DNA from: Liolophura sinensis
Lineage: Eukaryota > Mollusca > Polyplacophora > Chitonida > Chitonidae
Assembly (NCBI RefSeq): GCF_032854445.1
Contig: NC_088295.1
Location: forward strand, 79,204,028-79,268,027
Direction of reading: 5' to 3'
DNA: 64,000 nucleotides
The translations under genes were made by a program, and so were the position numbers. Of the stretch, positions 12,601 to 22,308 are shown piece after piece. The first letter of the stretch is position 1; every line of letters starts with the position of its first letter. The notes beneath the pieces are model-generated. The model worked only from the letters and a program-made list of their open reading frames with translations. It made no database searches and had not been told where the DNA came from.

Positions 12601-15600
12601 ATTTCACTTATACAACGGCAGTCAGCATTATGGTGGGAGGAAACAGGGCAGATCCCGGGAGAAACTCACGACTAGCCTCAGGTTATTACATTACCTGTAT
12701 TAGATAATATCCGCTGTTGTATGTAGGAACGGTTTATCTTTTCTGACACCATCACTTCTGTTTTATTCTTTGTAATTATCCAGGGGGAGAAGTTTATGTA
12801 GTGCATTCTTGTCACATAACACACACCCGCTACCCCCATGTAAGTGAAGTAGACTTAAGAGTTATTTCCGTGTTCCTTAAGCTCTGTTATTCACATCCAC
12901 TGTCTGTTTACCCATGCGCACAACTAACTGATGCTGGGCTTTATCAGCCAATCAGATGCGCAGAAGAAGTGTCAGTCAGGTTTTGGGCTTTCTTTACTCA
13001 TTTGTCGAAACATTATCAAATGAAAAGACTTCGTCAAAGGTCACTACCGATGTGCGGAAGAATGAGATTTAATTGGCTTGACGTTTGCTTGCGCTTACAC
13101 GTGTGATACATGTATCATTCCGTTGTTTGACAATGTTGTAGGCTTACATATACATACAACGTCACAAGCATATGCTGATTTGTTCTTCTTGTGGTAGCTC
13201 ATATATGGTGTTGTCATAGAAGATTTTGCTTTTCTCCTTTCCCGTAACTGTAAATCTACAGTGGTGTTCATGTATTTATTTATTTGTTTGATTGGTGATT
13301 TACGCCGTACTCAAGAATATTTCACTTACACGACGGTGGCAAACGTTATGGTGGGGGGAAACCGGGTGGTGTTCATATAAGAAACTTTGGTGAGTTACCA
13401 GTAAGCCAACAACTGCATTCATGTAAAAACTGTCCTCCATTACATCTGGCATCTCTATATCTCAGATTACATGTAAACCCACAGCTGTTTTCACGCAAGA
13501 ATATTTGCTCAGTTACATGTACAGTTAAGCCCAGAACAACGTTCATATAAGAAAAGAACCTGGAATAGTAAGGCGGGAACTCGGCCCAAGTGCAAGGACT
13601 GGGCACCTCAAGAAGCGAAACTGAGTATAGCCGTGAGCGACAGCGACTGACACACTCGTAAGGCTACTTCTAATTCTGTTTTACTCTTCTCCTGTTACAT
13701 GGGAAGTATGCGACTTATAAAGCTGAAAACTTGCATTGATACGATTTATTGGTCATAAAATCGAAAAACGGTAGCCTGCCCCAGTCAAATATGTTTTTTT
13801 TCTTGCATTAGACACTGTACAGTGGAAAAAATCACTGCATCACAAAAGTGACATTGCGCAAAATTCTTGAGCACGCAGTTATGCACCGATGAATTAAATA
13901 AATATATAACAAATGTCACTTTCAGCCTTATACATCCGCTACGCATAACATGTTAATGATAGCTAGAGGACCACATGTGATCTCAACCAGGATTCACGCA
14001 TGATTTGACTATGGTTACCACACGTTACGTACTGCCACAGATTCACAATTATTCATTCTAATTTATGATAACACCTATTTACTGCAAGACGGCCCATATA
14101 GTTACTCACACAAAAGTCTGTTTCCAAAAAATAAAAAGCGTATAAAGATTTGAACTCTTCTTTTAGGTACAACCTTTTCTCTTCGTAAGTTCACTTGTAC
14201 TATTATGATGCCTAAGTGACTATGGCAGAAATACGGACTTCAAACTTGCCAAAATATCTGATCACATTATAAAGTTATGTTTTACATATCAAGGAAAACA
14301 TTAACCAGAACGGTACTTAGAAATATACACATGAAAGTTTCATTAATAAAAGATATTTTTCTGGTTAAGGTTGATTTTCACACTGTAAATTAAACACAGT
14401 GTCTCGTTTGAACGAAAAATCCCTAATATATAATTACGTGTGCGTTCTCGCAACATTTTACTGTTACCGCTGGCCTATTGAGCGTATAGTTGTACGCAGG
14501 ATACGAGAGGTGTACAAACACTGTAACATCACCAATAAAGCCGGAATAGGTCTATTGAATATCTAAATGATTGCCGGATATCAGACTGCTTAATATCCGT
14601 GTTCCTTCTTCCTTCAGGCCGTGACTGGGAGTGGGAGGAACAAGATGGTGGCGCCGGTAAAGTTGGCGTGATCTATGAAGTACACAGGGATCAGTGGGTT
14701 CGGGTAAGCTTGATATACAAAGCCTTTTCAGAACTTTAAAAGTTGTTTTCATGATATACTTTATATTCTCTATATGCTCTGTTTTTATTTTCCAGACTTG
14801 ACATGATGCAATCACAGAAAGAGAAAACACAAAGGAAATGCTGAACATAGAACGATGAGCCATTTCTCTACTCGCAGTTGGAAATTTTGTAGAGAATTTA
14901 CAACATATTGTCGTCTTTAGCTCCAGATGAATGTGCCTTTTTATTTGTACAGCAATTAATAGTTCTTGTATATTCTACCTGTAGGTAAGATGGTTTAAAA
15001 CTGGCGACAGCAACATGTACCGGTTTGGCGCCGACAACAAATATGACTTGGAAATCTTAGGGTAGGTAAGACCAGGTCGGAAAGAAAATTCTACTTCACA
15101 GGGCCAAATCAAGCATAATATTTTTTAAAGCCAAAAAGAAGTGATATGTTGAAAGTGTTTATGTGATTTGAGGTTCATTTAACACATATCATTTGTCAAT
15201 CCTGGGTCGAGTCACACCTAGGACCGTAAAAGATTAAGCTGTAACTTGATCGCTTGGCGTTCAGCATGAAGGGGAAAGTGCAACGACTGGTTGACCCGTG
15301 TCAGTATACTGGCTCGGGCGGGGTGTATTTCTTGCCTTCGGTATGTCGTCTCATTGAAGCAGCACTAGACAAAAGAGTGGTGGAAAGCCGTCCTGCAACA
15401 AGGAAGCATATTACATGCACTCTAAGGATTCCTTCGTCGTGATATGACTGAAAAATTGTTAAGTAAGACGTTAAACCTCAATCACTCACTCACTCATTCA
15501 CTCGTTTTTTTTTTTAATTCAGAAGGCTGCCTCCTCTATCAGATAGAATCTCTGCCAACCAGCGAAGGCAATCCAGTGAAAGGATAGAGAGTGGCAATAC

Positions 15601-16279
15601 TAACGAAGGCTCGCAGGCTTGTGGTAAGCGCAGGTTTTTGACTGATCGATACCAAAGCCAAACTAAAAAGCAGATATATTTCAGTGGTATTCTGACGACG
15701 CGTATGTGCTCCACTCAACATTGAGTTTGGTCATGATACCGTATATTGCCATTTCTAGGATTAAAAAAGAAAAAGAAAAAACGAATTTTTTTTGTTCTGT
15801 TGAAACAGAACTATAAAACACGTAGATCTTACATTTACTGAGACATCTGACATGTTGGAGCCAGAGATTCAAGGCATGGATATGGTTATGGATTATTTCA
15901 TAAAAGTCCTGTTGGAAAAAACTATAGTTTACTACATGGAAAACACCTCAGACACCTAACATACATGCACATTAGTCTAGTTTGGGTGCATTTTGAAGAC
16001 TGCATTTAAACTTGTCTGTAATTTTTCATACATTAGATTTATTGACTAATAATGACTAAGACTTATCCGTAGACTATGTTGTTTCTGTTAAAACAAGTGT
16101 TACCTCAATGTTATTCTTATACTGTTTATTTAATTATATATGTTGTATATATCATTAGATGCGTCAGATTTATATAACGATATATTTCTCTGAAAGAGTG
16201 CTGTCAGTTGAAATTCATTCTTCATGCATAACTGATCGTGATTAAATTTTCGTGCATTCTGTTTTCAGCCGTCCTCTGA
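6557..16279 (+). CDS. vWA domain plus two MIB/HERC2 domains protein (13 exons)
   Basis: Join 6557-6653, 6792-6914, 7160-7234, 7535-7632, 8406-8516, 10255-10344, 10684-10800, 11146-11329, 11899-12042, 14618-14703, 14985-15061, 15523-15623, 16269-16279. Every junction has GT/AG and a compatible phase, giving 437 residues and a TGA stop. The vWA domain covers about residues 4-200. Its MIDAS is complete: D10-S-S-G-S14, T82 in GGTTPM, and D118 in LMTDG. Two MIB/HERC2 domains follow at about 269-327 and 340-400, each with the RVRRGxDWxW start and the YRFGA(E/D)xxYDL end. In known proteins MIB/HERC2 domains bind protein partners, as in Mind bomb ligases, and vWA domains bind ligands through a metal ion. 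No RING, ankyrin repeat, signal peptide or membrane segment is present, so this is probably a cytosolic binding or adaptor protein, not a ligase. The first ATG has A at -3. The tiny last exon is the least certain part. Confidence 0.85.
6792..6914 (+). CDS. vWA-MIB gene exon 2
   Basis: Residues 33-73 with phase 1 at both ends. It encodes VEETSKQHKLSENVAIVEFG, the second helix and strand of the vWA fold, and ends in a GTAAGT donor. Confidence 0.85.
7160..7234 (+). CDS. vWA-MIB gene exon 3 (MIDAS threonine)
   Basis: Residues 74-98, phase 1 to phase 1. It holds GGTTPMFDGL, where T82 supplies the second metal-site position. The acceptor is TTTTTCAG and the donor GTAAGA. Confidence 0.85.
7535..7632 (+). 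CDS. vWA-MIB gene exon 4 (LMTDGKPTD)
   Basis: Residues 99-131, phase 1 in and phase 0 out. I chose the acceptor at TTCTAAG|GT because the closer TTAG at 7547 would lead straight into TGA. The chosen site gives NGGGIVRVMGRPLTPRIILM in frame. D118 in LMTDG is the third metal-site residue. The donor is GTGGGT. Confidence 0.8.
7694..7776 (-). mobile_element. SINE family A 3' fragment in intron 4
   Basis: Reversed SINE tail: TTATTTGATTGGTGTTTTAC, GCGTACT, then GGCGGCCAGCATTATGGTGG. It stops after about 80 bases. Confidence 0.8.
7877..8137 (-). mobile_element. SINE family A, near full length, in intron 4
   Basis: The minus strand starts with a tRNA-like head (GCCTCCGTGGCTCAGTTGGT) and carries the core GGCCGTACGTGGGAAGGTCT and the AATAAA-rich tail. 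At about 260 bases it is one of the most complete copies here. Several overlapping frames in it are only repeat sequence. Confidence 0.92.
8406..8516 (+). CDS. vWA-MIB gene exon 5 (cysteine loop)
   Basis: Residues 132-168, phase 0 at both ends. It encodes PHPIPIACVGCGACDP, with three cysteines close together, near the end of the vWA fold. The acceptor is TTGACAG and the donor GTCAGT. Confidence 0.85.
10144..10206 (+). mobile_element. SINE family A tail remnant in intron 5
   Basis: Only the last part is recognisable: GAGTACAGATATGGCATTAA, then CAATCAAATAAATAAATAAA. A run of C precedes it. Confidence 0.6.
10255..10344 (+). CDS. vWA-MIB gene exon 6
   Basis: Residues 169-198, exactly 30 codons, phase 0. 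It reads AMLEIISRLTNGMFVVVEKL and continues the frame of exon 5 without a gap, so no exon is missing from the 1.7 kb intron before it. Confidence 0.85.
10684..10800 (+). CDS. vWA-MIB gene exon 7
   Basis: Residues 199-237, exactly 39 codons, phase 0. It encodes a helical linker beginning VLLVRFAAHFSHDIYRLR, between the vWA and MIB parts. The donor is GTGAGT. Confidence 0.85.
11146..11329 (+). CDS. vWA-MIB gene exon 8 (first MIB/HERC2, front half)
   Basis: Residues 238-298 plus one base. It ends the linker and opens the first MIB/HERC2 domain with GSRVRRGKDWKWG and TVGTVVEL. The donor is GTAAGC, phase 1. Confidence 0.88.
11605..11863. mobile_element. Palindromic MITE in intron 8
   Basis: The two halves are inverted copies. 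The left half has ATTAATCT, TTTTAACAGA and TGTCTGAGTGATG; the right half reads back as ATTAATCTG, TTTAAACGGA and TGTCTGAGTGACG. The inverted match covers most of the 259 bases, so the transcript could fold into a long hairpin. No protein is encoded. It ends 35 bases before the exon 9 acceptor. Confidence 0.75.
11899..12042 (+). CDS. vWA-MIB gene exon 9 (end of first, start of second MIB/HERC2)
   Basis: Residues 299-346, phase 1 to 1. VKVEWDNGQRNNYRFGAEKS completes domain one and QVGVRVRRG starts domain two, so exon borders cut inside both domains at equivalent points. Confidence 0.88.
12557..12684 (-). mobile_element. SINE family A fragment in intron 9
   Basis: Reversed tail and core: TTTATTTGACTGGTGTTTTA, CGCCGTACTCGCGAATATTT, CAGCATTATGGTGGGAGG. 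The tRNA-like head is absent. Confidence 0.85.
13271..13368 (-). mobile_element. SINE family A fragment in intron 9
   Basis: Reversed tail: TATTTATTTGTTTGATTGGT, CGCCGTACTCAAGAATATTT, ACGTTATGGTGGGGGG. It ends at the GGAAACCGGG core. Confidence 0.85.
13553..14430 (+). mobile_element. 1.1-kb inverted-repeat element, copy 1 (3' eroded), in intron 9
   Basis: It begins AAAGAACCTGG and AGTAAGGCGGGA, matching the terminal repeat of the copy at 30699. It then follows the same order of blocks: GACACTGTACAGTGGA, TTCAGCCTTATACATC, CTCAACCAGGATTCACG, AAAGATTTGAACTCTTC, TAAATTAAACACA. The match fades after about 14430 and I see no clear right-hand terminal repeat. No coding capacity is visible. Confidence 0.8.
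14618..14703 (+). CDS. vWA-MIB gene exon 10 (second MIB/HERC2, middle)
   Basis: Residues 347-375, phase 1 in and 0 out. It encodes RDWEWEEQDGGAGKVGVIYE. The acceptor CTTCCTTCAG has a good pyrimidine tract. Confidence 0.87.
14985..15061 (+). CDS. vWA-MIB gene exon 11 (end of second MIB/HERC2)
   Basis: Residues 376-400 plus two bases. It encodes VRWFKTGDSNMYRFGADNKY then DLEIL. Of two possible donors, the first GTAGGT is used because the second would include an in-frame TAG. Confidence 0.87.
15201..15505 (+). mobile_element. SINE family B in intron 11
   Basis: It contains CTTGGCGTTCAGCATGAAGG, TGCCTTCGGTATG, GATTCCTTCGTCGTGATATG and ACGTTAAACCTCAATCACTC, with a (CACT)n tail. The sequence nearly matches the copy at 24236-24552. 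It ends 17 bases before the acceptor of exon 12, so it partly supplies that intron end. Confidence 0.9.
15523..15623 (+). CDS. vWA-MIB gene exon 12 (polar C-terminal tail)
   Basis: Residues 401-434 plus one base. It encodes a polar tail (RLPPLSDRISANQRRQSSER and so on) with no known domain. The acceptor follows a long T run and the donor is GTAAGC. Confidence 0.75.
16269..16279 (+). CDS. vWA-MIB gene exon 13 (terminal, Ala-Val-Leu-stop)
   Basis: Only 11 bases follow the acceptor TGTTTTCAG and give Ala-Val-Leu and TGA in phase 1. It is the first downstream acceptor I found that closes the frame. A different last exon cannot be excluded. Confidence 0.5.
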
Positions 16280-17270
16280 TATTTACAAGATCTATTAGAT
16301 GCAAGATGCACGTGGGAAAACACGATGAAAAATAAGTTCTTTAATTTACTAAGACTCAAAACAAGAAATTGCTCATAAGTCTTTCCTATATGATTGGAAA
16401 TGTTATAGATTTGAATTCTATAAAGCTGGTATGCATTAATTCCTCAACACTTGGCATAGGCTGAAACATCTGTTTTTGTTTATTTTCCGGGTTGTAAAAC
16501 TGCAAGTCATTGCGTTAAGTGTTATAATTGATGCCTCTGTTTCCATCAAGGTTGTATGTAGTACAGGATTGTTCAGGATGCATTGCCTCAGACTTCACAT
16601 TATAGGCCTACTCATGTGAAACAGTAATGTCTGGACTGAAGGAATATGGATAAAAATTGTATTACCTTTAACAAAGATAAATAATTTATAAATAATATAA
16701 ACGTTTTATTTTCGAGTTGTAACACATGTCAAAGTATTTGGTTAATTAAAAAACTTTTCTGAAAATACATAGTCGTATCGAATTTTGATTAGATTTTTTA
16801 AAAACGTAAGCATGTTCAGTCTTTGTAACTATGTATCACAGTGTTTCAAATGTAGTAGGCTTTCCTACTACACAGACCATAAGTACTTAAAGGAAATGTG
16901 TATAGCTCGTAATTTTTATAGAAATGCTTGTTAAATGACGTCATCATGTCAGCTGTATGATACAACGCCCGTTAACACAGACACACGTACACGTACCTGA
17001 CTACCAGGGTGAACTTAGAATTATGAGTGGTTGCAATTGTAGTTGCATGTACGTGTTTGTACATGTATCGAGCGCACGCGTTGTAAACTGGACTGGCGCT
17101 CCAGCTGACGATAATGTGGTTGGCTACAAAAAACATAGATTAACGGCAGCCATAATGAAAGTACACACAGCCTGGAGCCAGTGAGTTACATGTACAGGTT
17201 GGTGGGAACCCCTTGTAGCTTGATATTTAGACTATATCGGCCAAGTCACACGCTAATTCGCCTATCCCCG

Positions 17271-17480
17271 GAGCCTTCGTGGCCAAGATGGTTAGCGAGT
17301 ATAACACAGAAACCTTTAATCAATACAGTCACTGTGAGTTGAGGCCTCAGTCATGCTTCCTCTTCGGCCGTACATGGGAAGGTCATTAGTTTCCCACAGG
17401 CTCTGTCTGGTTTCCCCCCACCATAAACTGCTTGCCACCTTCGTATTAACCAAATATTCTTGGGTCCAGTCAAATAAATA
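17271..17480 (+). mobile_element. SINE family A, eroded, near full length
   Basis: A tRNA-like head (GAGCCTTCGTGGCCAAGATG), then CAGTCACTGTGAGTTGAG, CGGCCGTACATGGGAAGGTC, CCCCACCATAAACTG, TATTCTTGG and a CAAATAAATA tail. About 210 bases, with substitutions and small deletions. Confidence 0.85.
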
Positions 17481-17667
17481 CTCGTGTCCAGTGTCCACCG
17501 AATGGGATTTGTTGAAATTTCTTATAGGCCTGCGGTGTCATGGGTATTAAATGATGTGTTCTTCACATGGCATTAACTACAACCATTTACAAATGCTGTA
17601 TCCTGACCGTGAGCGTGGGGCATAAGAATGTTGCTCATGAGATCGGTGTAATAATAGAGGAGAATAG

Positions 17668-17752
17668 ATGTATTTTATTTGATGGGTATTAATATATTTC
17701 ATATATAGTGAAATATTTCACTTGTAGAAGGCCAGTATTATGGTGGGAGGAG
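17668..17752 (-). mobile_element. SINE family A tail fragment
   Basis: Reversed tail TATTTTATTTGATGGGTATT, then AATATTTCACTTGTA and CCAGTATTATGGTGGGAGGA. Confidence 0.75.
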
Positions 17753-18689
17753 GAGTAGATGTAGACGTACCCACTCCTGCACTGTTCGCAGACAGGGGTA
17801 AGGAGTTTTTATAAAATGCCCATGCCGCATACACACGCATGACATTAACATGGAATACATGTGTGGTTCACTAATTAAAATTCCGAAAATAGAACCAATT
17901 GTTTTTTTTGGATCAGGCAAAAAGAAACACACAGCAAACACACACACACTCAAGTAAAAAAAAGAAAGAAAAAAAAGAAAACAACTTTAAGATGTTTCCA
18001 CTTAGTCGGTAGCTGTAATTTACGTGTGTTTGTTCTTGTGAAACAGACTAACACTATGTGGTTTATTTTTATTTAAGCCAGTGTATTAATTTTTAGTTTT
18101 TCAATTCAACATTATGTGTATATTTTATCAGTAATTATTGATATCTACGAATTCGAAAGCATTTGCCATTTTTATATCTTCCTCACCACATATAGTTTAA
18201 TGCCTATATAATAATATAATTGCAAGATATGTCAATCGAGCTGAAAACAAACTTCCCACCAGGCAATAATTTACATGTCAATTGAGTGGTTTAATGCCAT
18301 GTAAACGAATTAATCGACCTTTAAATTGCATGAATGTGAAATGCATATGTGGGTCAAAGGAGCATTTTAATAACATATATGGTCGTGTACGGATGTTACA
18401 GAAGTAGAGTCAGTGTGATAGTGTGTACGTGACAGACGACAAACTGTAACACTCATGCAGCAGGATCTGCCAACGAAATGACAGCGCAATTTCCGTTTGG
18501 TCAGTTACATCAACACACAGCGAGCATTTACCGCATTGAGCACAGTGTATGTCCATGACATACATACATACACCGCTGTCTATAATTTATAGAGCAAATG
18601 TATACTTTAAGTAACTCTGTCTATGGCACGGTGATGTATATATAACTAGGGGCTAAAAAACCCCTCTTCAAACAATATTACCCTTAGTA

Positions 18690-19243
18690 CTTATGCGTGG
18701 AGAGGCGGGTAAGGCGGGGAATCGGCGAGAAACCCAAGCACCTCAAGGAGCGAAACTGTGAATATAGTTGTGGCTGGCAGCAGATGACACCTTCGTTAAA
18801 CGACTTCTTTTTCAGTTCTGATTTTCTCCTCTTTTTCTGTTATATTGCAAGCAACCAAGTTGTAAACCCTAAACATGCAATGATGGAAATCTATATCCGT
18901 GTTAGCGATGTATAGGTCATACAAAATCCAAAAATGGTAGCTACATCAGTCCCCCAATGACACTAAAATATCTTTTTCTTTATTATACGCTCTAGAGTGG
19001 AGACCCTGTGTCACAAATGTACCTTTCTAAAAAAGAATTTTTGAGCCCACCGTTAAACACCAGTAAAAAAATATATATATAAGGAACGTAACTTTCAGCC
19101 TTTTATTCCGCTACATAGTGTATACATAGCATGAGTAGATGATAGACGCTGTCAAGCAAGATTCACGTATGATTTCGAAATAGTTACGTATTAACAATTC
19201 CCGATTCTAATTCAGGATAACACTTATTTAATAGGGGTTGGCC

Positions 19244-19285
<42 letters not shown>

Positions 19286-19792
19286 TATCCCCCCCCCCCC
19301 AAATAAAAAAACAACAACAACAATAAAAAAACCCTCTAAGATTCGAGTTTTTCAGGGTGCTACCAGTTCGTCACAGTGACTTCGTTAGTCTGTACAACAA
19401 AGTATGCCCTATAGACGTCTGCAGAAATACAGATTTTAAACTAGCCAAAATTAGACAAAACTGATCACATTATACAGTTAATGTTTTACATATGAAGACA
19501 AACGTTAACCAAAATGAAACCCTTTTTCAAAATGAAACTCCAAAAATGCACCGAGAAATATATACCTGATTATGTCAGTAAAAGCATTTGTTTTGGTTAG
19601 AGTCGATCTTCATACAGTAAATTTAAAAAATGACGATTTTCATCAAAAGTGCAGTTTCGGCGGGTAATAAAGAAACCATCTCTTTTCTGGCCAGTTTTAC
19701 AATTCTGATTTGGAAATTTACAGAACTATGATGGGATTTTGAAATTTGCCCTTTCTTATCGCACTTTGTCGATTCTCCGTACTATAGGTCCA
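18690..19792 (+). mobile_element. 1.1-kb inverted-repeat element, copy 2
   Basis: Left end GGGTAAGGCGGGGAATCGGC and right end TCGATTCTCCGTACTATAG are inverted relatives of each other. Inside it shares CAAAATCCAAAAATGGTA, GTCACAAATGTACCTTT, TTTCAGCCTTTTATTCCGC and CATCTCTTTTCTGGCCA with the copy at 30699. An (AC)n array has expanded inside it. I see no open frame of note. Confidence 0.82.
19250..19301 (+). repeat. (AC)n microsatellite and C run
   Basis: About 16 AC units are followed by a short AT-rich spacer and a run of ten or more C. It sits inside copy 2 of the inverted-repeat element, where the other two copies have no such array. Confidence 0.95.
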
Positions 19793-21579
19793 GTGTGCAG
19801 CATGGTGCAAAGGTTTCAAAATTGTCTCAAAAATACTTCCTCGAAGGACTCGTTTTAATGTGGCCTTCATATAGGCCTATATAAGTGAATGAATCGAGTA
19901 TTTTTTATTCTGAAATAAGCAAAATACTTGATCTGATTTCTTTATAAATCGCGTCATGCGATATTTGATTACGAAATCGGACTTTCTTTTTTAGATTATA
20001 GAGGACTGCGCTTGAGTGCATGTAACCCACCCAGTGCATGCGCACTGTAGGGTATCGAAATTCGAAGTGTTCACGATAACTGTTAGAATGCCTTTAAATC
20101 AGGCAGCATGACTGCTTTTCCTTCCCTTTCTATCAACATTTATATCCAGCTCTGATATATCTTCCTGGGACAACATACACGTACCCACGACGAAAACACG
20201 TGCTCTGTTTCCACACACATCGTGTGTTTAGTTGACGTAGACATTTATACGCTATATGAAATATCATGTTAATTAGAAGTAATTTACCTGGAGGGGACGA
20301 CGTGATGTGTATCTCTTCACTGGAGCACAGATAACTCACTCGGGTAAAGCAAATGAAGTTCAAATTACATTTCTGTGTTTCTTTACGATGATTTTGACAA
20401 TAAATAAATAAAGCCCAAGGCAGTATACATGAGAATCATATAAACCACACACAATAATGTTTTCCACTATATACGTCAACAGGAAACAAATTGTCTTCAC
20501 GTTTTTGCACAGGCATGCTGGTCCGTCGACAGACATGATAAACAACAAAGATAACGATAAAAATGTAATAAGAATTCCCCGAAAACAACATACATTTAAA
20601 GCAGATAATGTTTTTTTTCTGTATTTTCAGAATCTGTATAAGCCAGCACTGGACGTATACTTCAATTGATAAGCTAACTAATTATTTACATAAAACTTTC
20701 ATCAGCAAATTGCATCTTTTGCATTAAAATAAATTAAAATTTCGCTGTGAATTAACTTTTCATTATACTGTCGTGAATAAATTTTTTTGTATTTCCTACA
20801 TGAGTTTTAGCATTTGAGAAAGAAACTCTACACCATGAACATTGACAATTAAGTGACATTTACAATGCAAGCCCCAATGAAAGATAGCTCTACTTGGTAT
20901 TAACACAAATACCCTAACATATAACAAAGAAACCTAATCCCAGTATTCCTTAGAATATGTGGAAAACACATGCAGGAAAAGGTAGCTAATCATACTATGT
21001 TTATATATCATCTGGGACAATATTTGTAAAGTATTCGTATAAGTGTGAGAAATACCGTGGGCTATTTTTTAGATCTTTTTGGCACAAAGGCGATACATTA
21101 TAATTGAGTTGATTTAGGACTGAAAAGAACTTGAATCAACCTTAAGATGCTATTTAGGTCTGCGCAGGAATAAAATTCCGGAGCTGTTAAGTGTTCGCCT
21201 AGATCATGATAATAGTATTCAGTCTGACAAAGTCTTGTTACAGAAGAACATGTACTTTATACAAGACAAATATTTACGTATTTAGAAATAAGGATGTTTA
21301 ACCAATTCAAAATGGTTGAAAATATTAACTTATCCTTAGAAATAGTCTAACTGATACCAAACCACCACCGACCTGTTACAATGGCAAGATATACATGTTG
21401 ATTTAAAATAAATACTAAATTCCAAACTTGTGGTGAAAAGAAATGATCAAATCTACTAAACTCGGACGGGTGTTGTGTCGAGTCGTCATGATGTGAAATC
21501 ACATTTAGAAACTGAAATCCAAAATTGAATAATACGTAAAAATGGTGAAAATCTGACTGCACGGTAAAAATTTAAAATG

Positions 21580-22308
21580 TCATGGCACTTCCTGGTATAC
21601 CTCATCATTTGAGGTCAGGTTTTTAATCCTTTTATTATGATTGTATGTGAGTACTTGCAGTGCCCAGAATCCCTGCTCCTGTACCCTGGCATTCTCCGTG
21701 TAAATCCGCATCACATGAAGCACCCATTCTATTCCGCCCATTTCTGCAATAATTATTCCGTTGTTATCCTCCATTGAAAGGTACGCCAGAGCCCTACACC
21801 CCTCTTCTTGCACCCCATAATGATCAATATGAGCCTCCATTGTTTTGAATAATGTGGTAATTCCCCCGGCTAAGGCTATTGATTCTCGATTTTTCTCAGA
21901 AGCTGCCATATTCGCGAGAGCAAAGCAGCCGTAACTCTGCAAATCCCCGGCGTCCTTATGACTTCTCATGGCTGTGATGACAGCCTGGAGTCCTCTTTGC
22001 TCCCTTAATAACTGAGCACATTTCTCGTTCACAGCAAGCTTGCCGATGATTCGACAGGCCTGTTCCAGAACGCGTGATTTCGTCTTATGTCTCTCCATAG
22101 CACTAAGAATTAGCTCTATCCCGTTATGTTGACAGATCAGAATTATGTTGCCGTCATTGTACGCCAAGTTGGCAAGATTCCTGCAACCGTATTTCTGAAG
22201 ACTAGAATTGCCTGGATTGATCTTCATTGACCTAAGAGTCTCTTGAATGTTCTCCAGTTCCAGACCTAGCCCACTGCCTCTGCTGATTGACGAAAACTGA
22301 TTTCCCAT
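21580..22308 (-). CDS. Armadillo-repeat protein, N-myristoylation-type start
   Basis: A complete 242-residue protein in one exon, with ATG at 22308 and its stop at the left end. Five helical repeats of about 42 residues start near residues 20, 62, 105, 148 and 191. Each carries the armadillo-like pattern of QxxGCxALANLA followed by a hydrophobic GGI(x)xL(x)xAM segment, for example LQKYGCRNLANLAYND and VQEEGCRALAYLS. Armadillo repeats stack into a solenoid that binds other proteins. The N-terminus MGNQFSS fits the N-myristoylation consensus (Gly2, Ser6), so membrane anchoring is a reasonable inference. There is no signal peptide, kinase or other domain. Lack of introns contrasts with the 13-exon neighbour and could mean a retrocopy, but the frame is intact. 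I cannot assign a named family member. Confidence 0.88.
   Translation of the reverse strand: MGNQFSSISRGSGLGLELENIQETLRSMKINPGNSSLQKYGCRNLANLAYNDGNIILICQHNGIELILSAMERHKTKSRVLEQACRIIGKLAVNEKCAQLLREQRGLQAVITAMRSHKDAGDLQSYGCFALANMAASEKNRESIALAGGITTLFKTMEAHIDHYGVQEEGCRALAYLSMEDNNGIIIAEMGGIEWVLHVMRIYTENARVQEQGFWALQVLTYNHNKRIKNLTSNDEVYQEVP

Larger units (their letters stand above)
16280..21579. other. Intergenic between the vWA-MIB and armadillo genes
   Basis: No convincing exon is seen. The start is presumably the 3' UTR of the vWA-MIB gene. Recognisable contents are two eroded SINE A copies, the second copy of the 1.1-kb inverted-repeat element and an (AC)n microsatellite. The last part (about 19.8-21.5 kb) is AT-rich and featureless and would include the 3' UTR of the armadillo gene. 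Confidence 0.6.
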
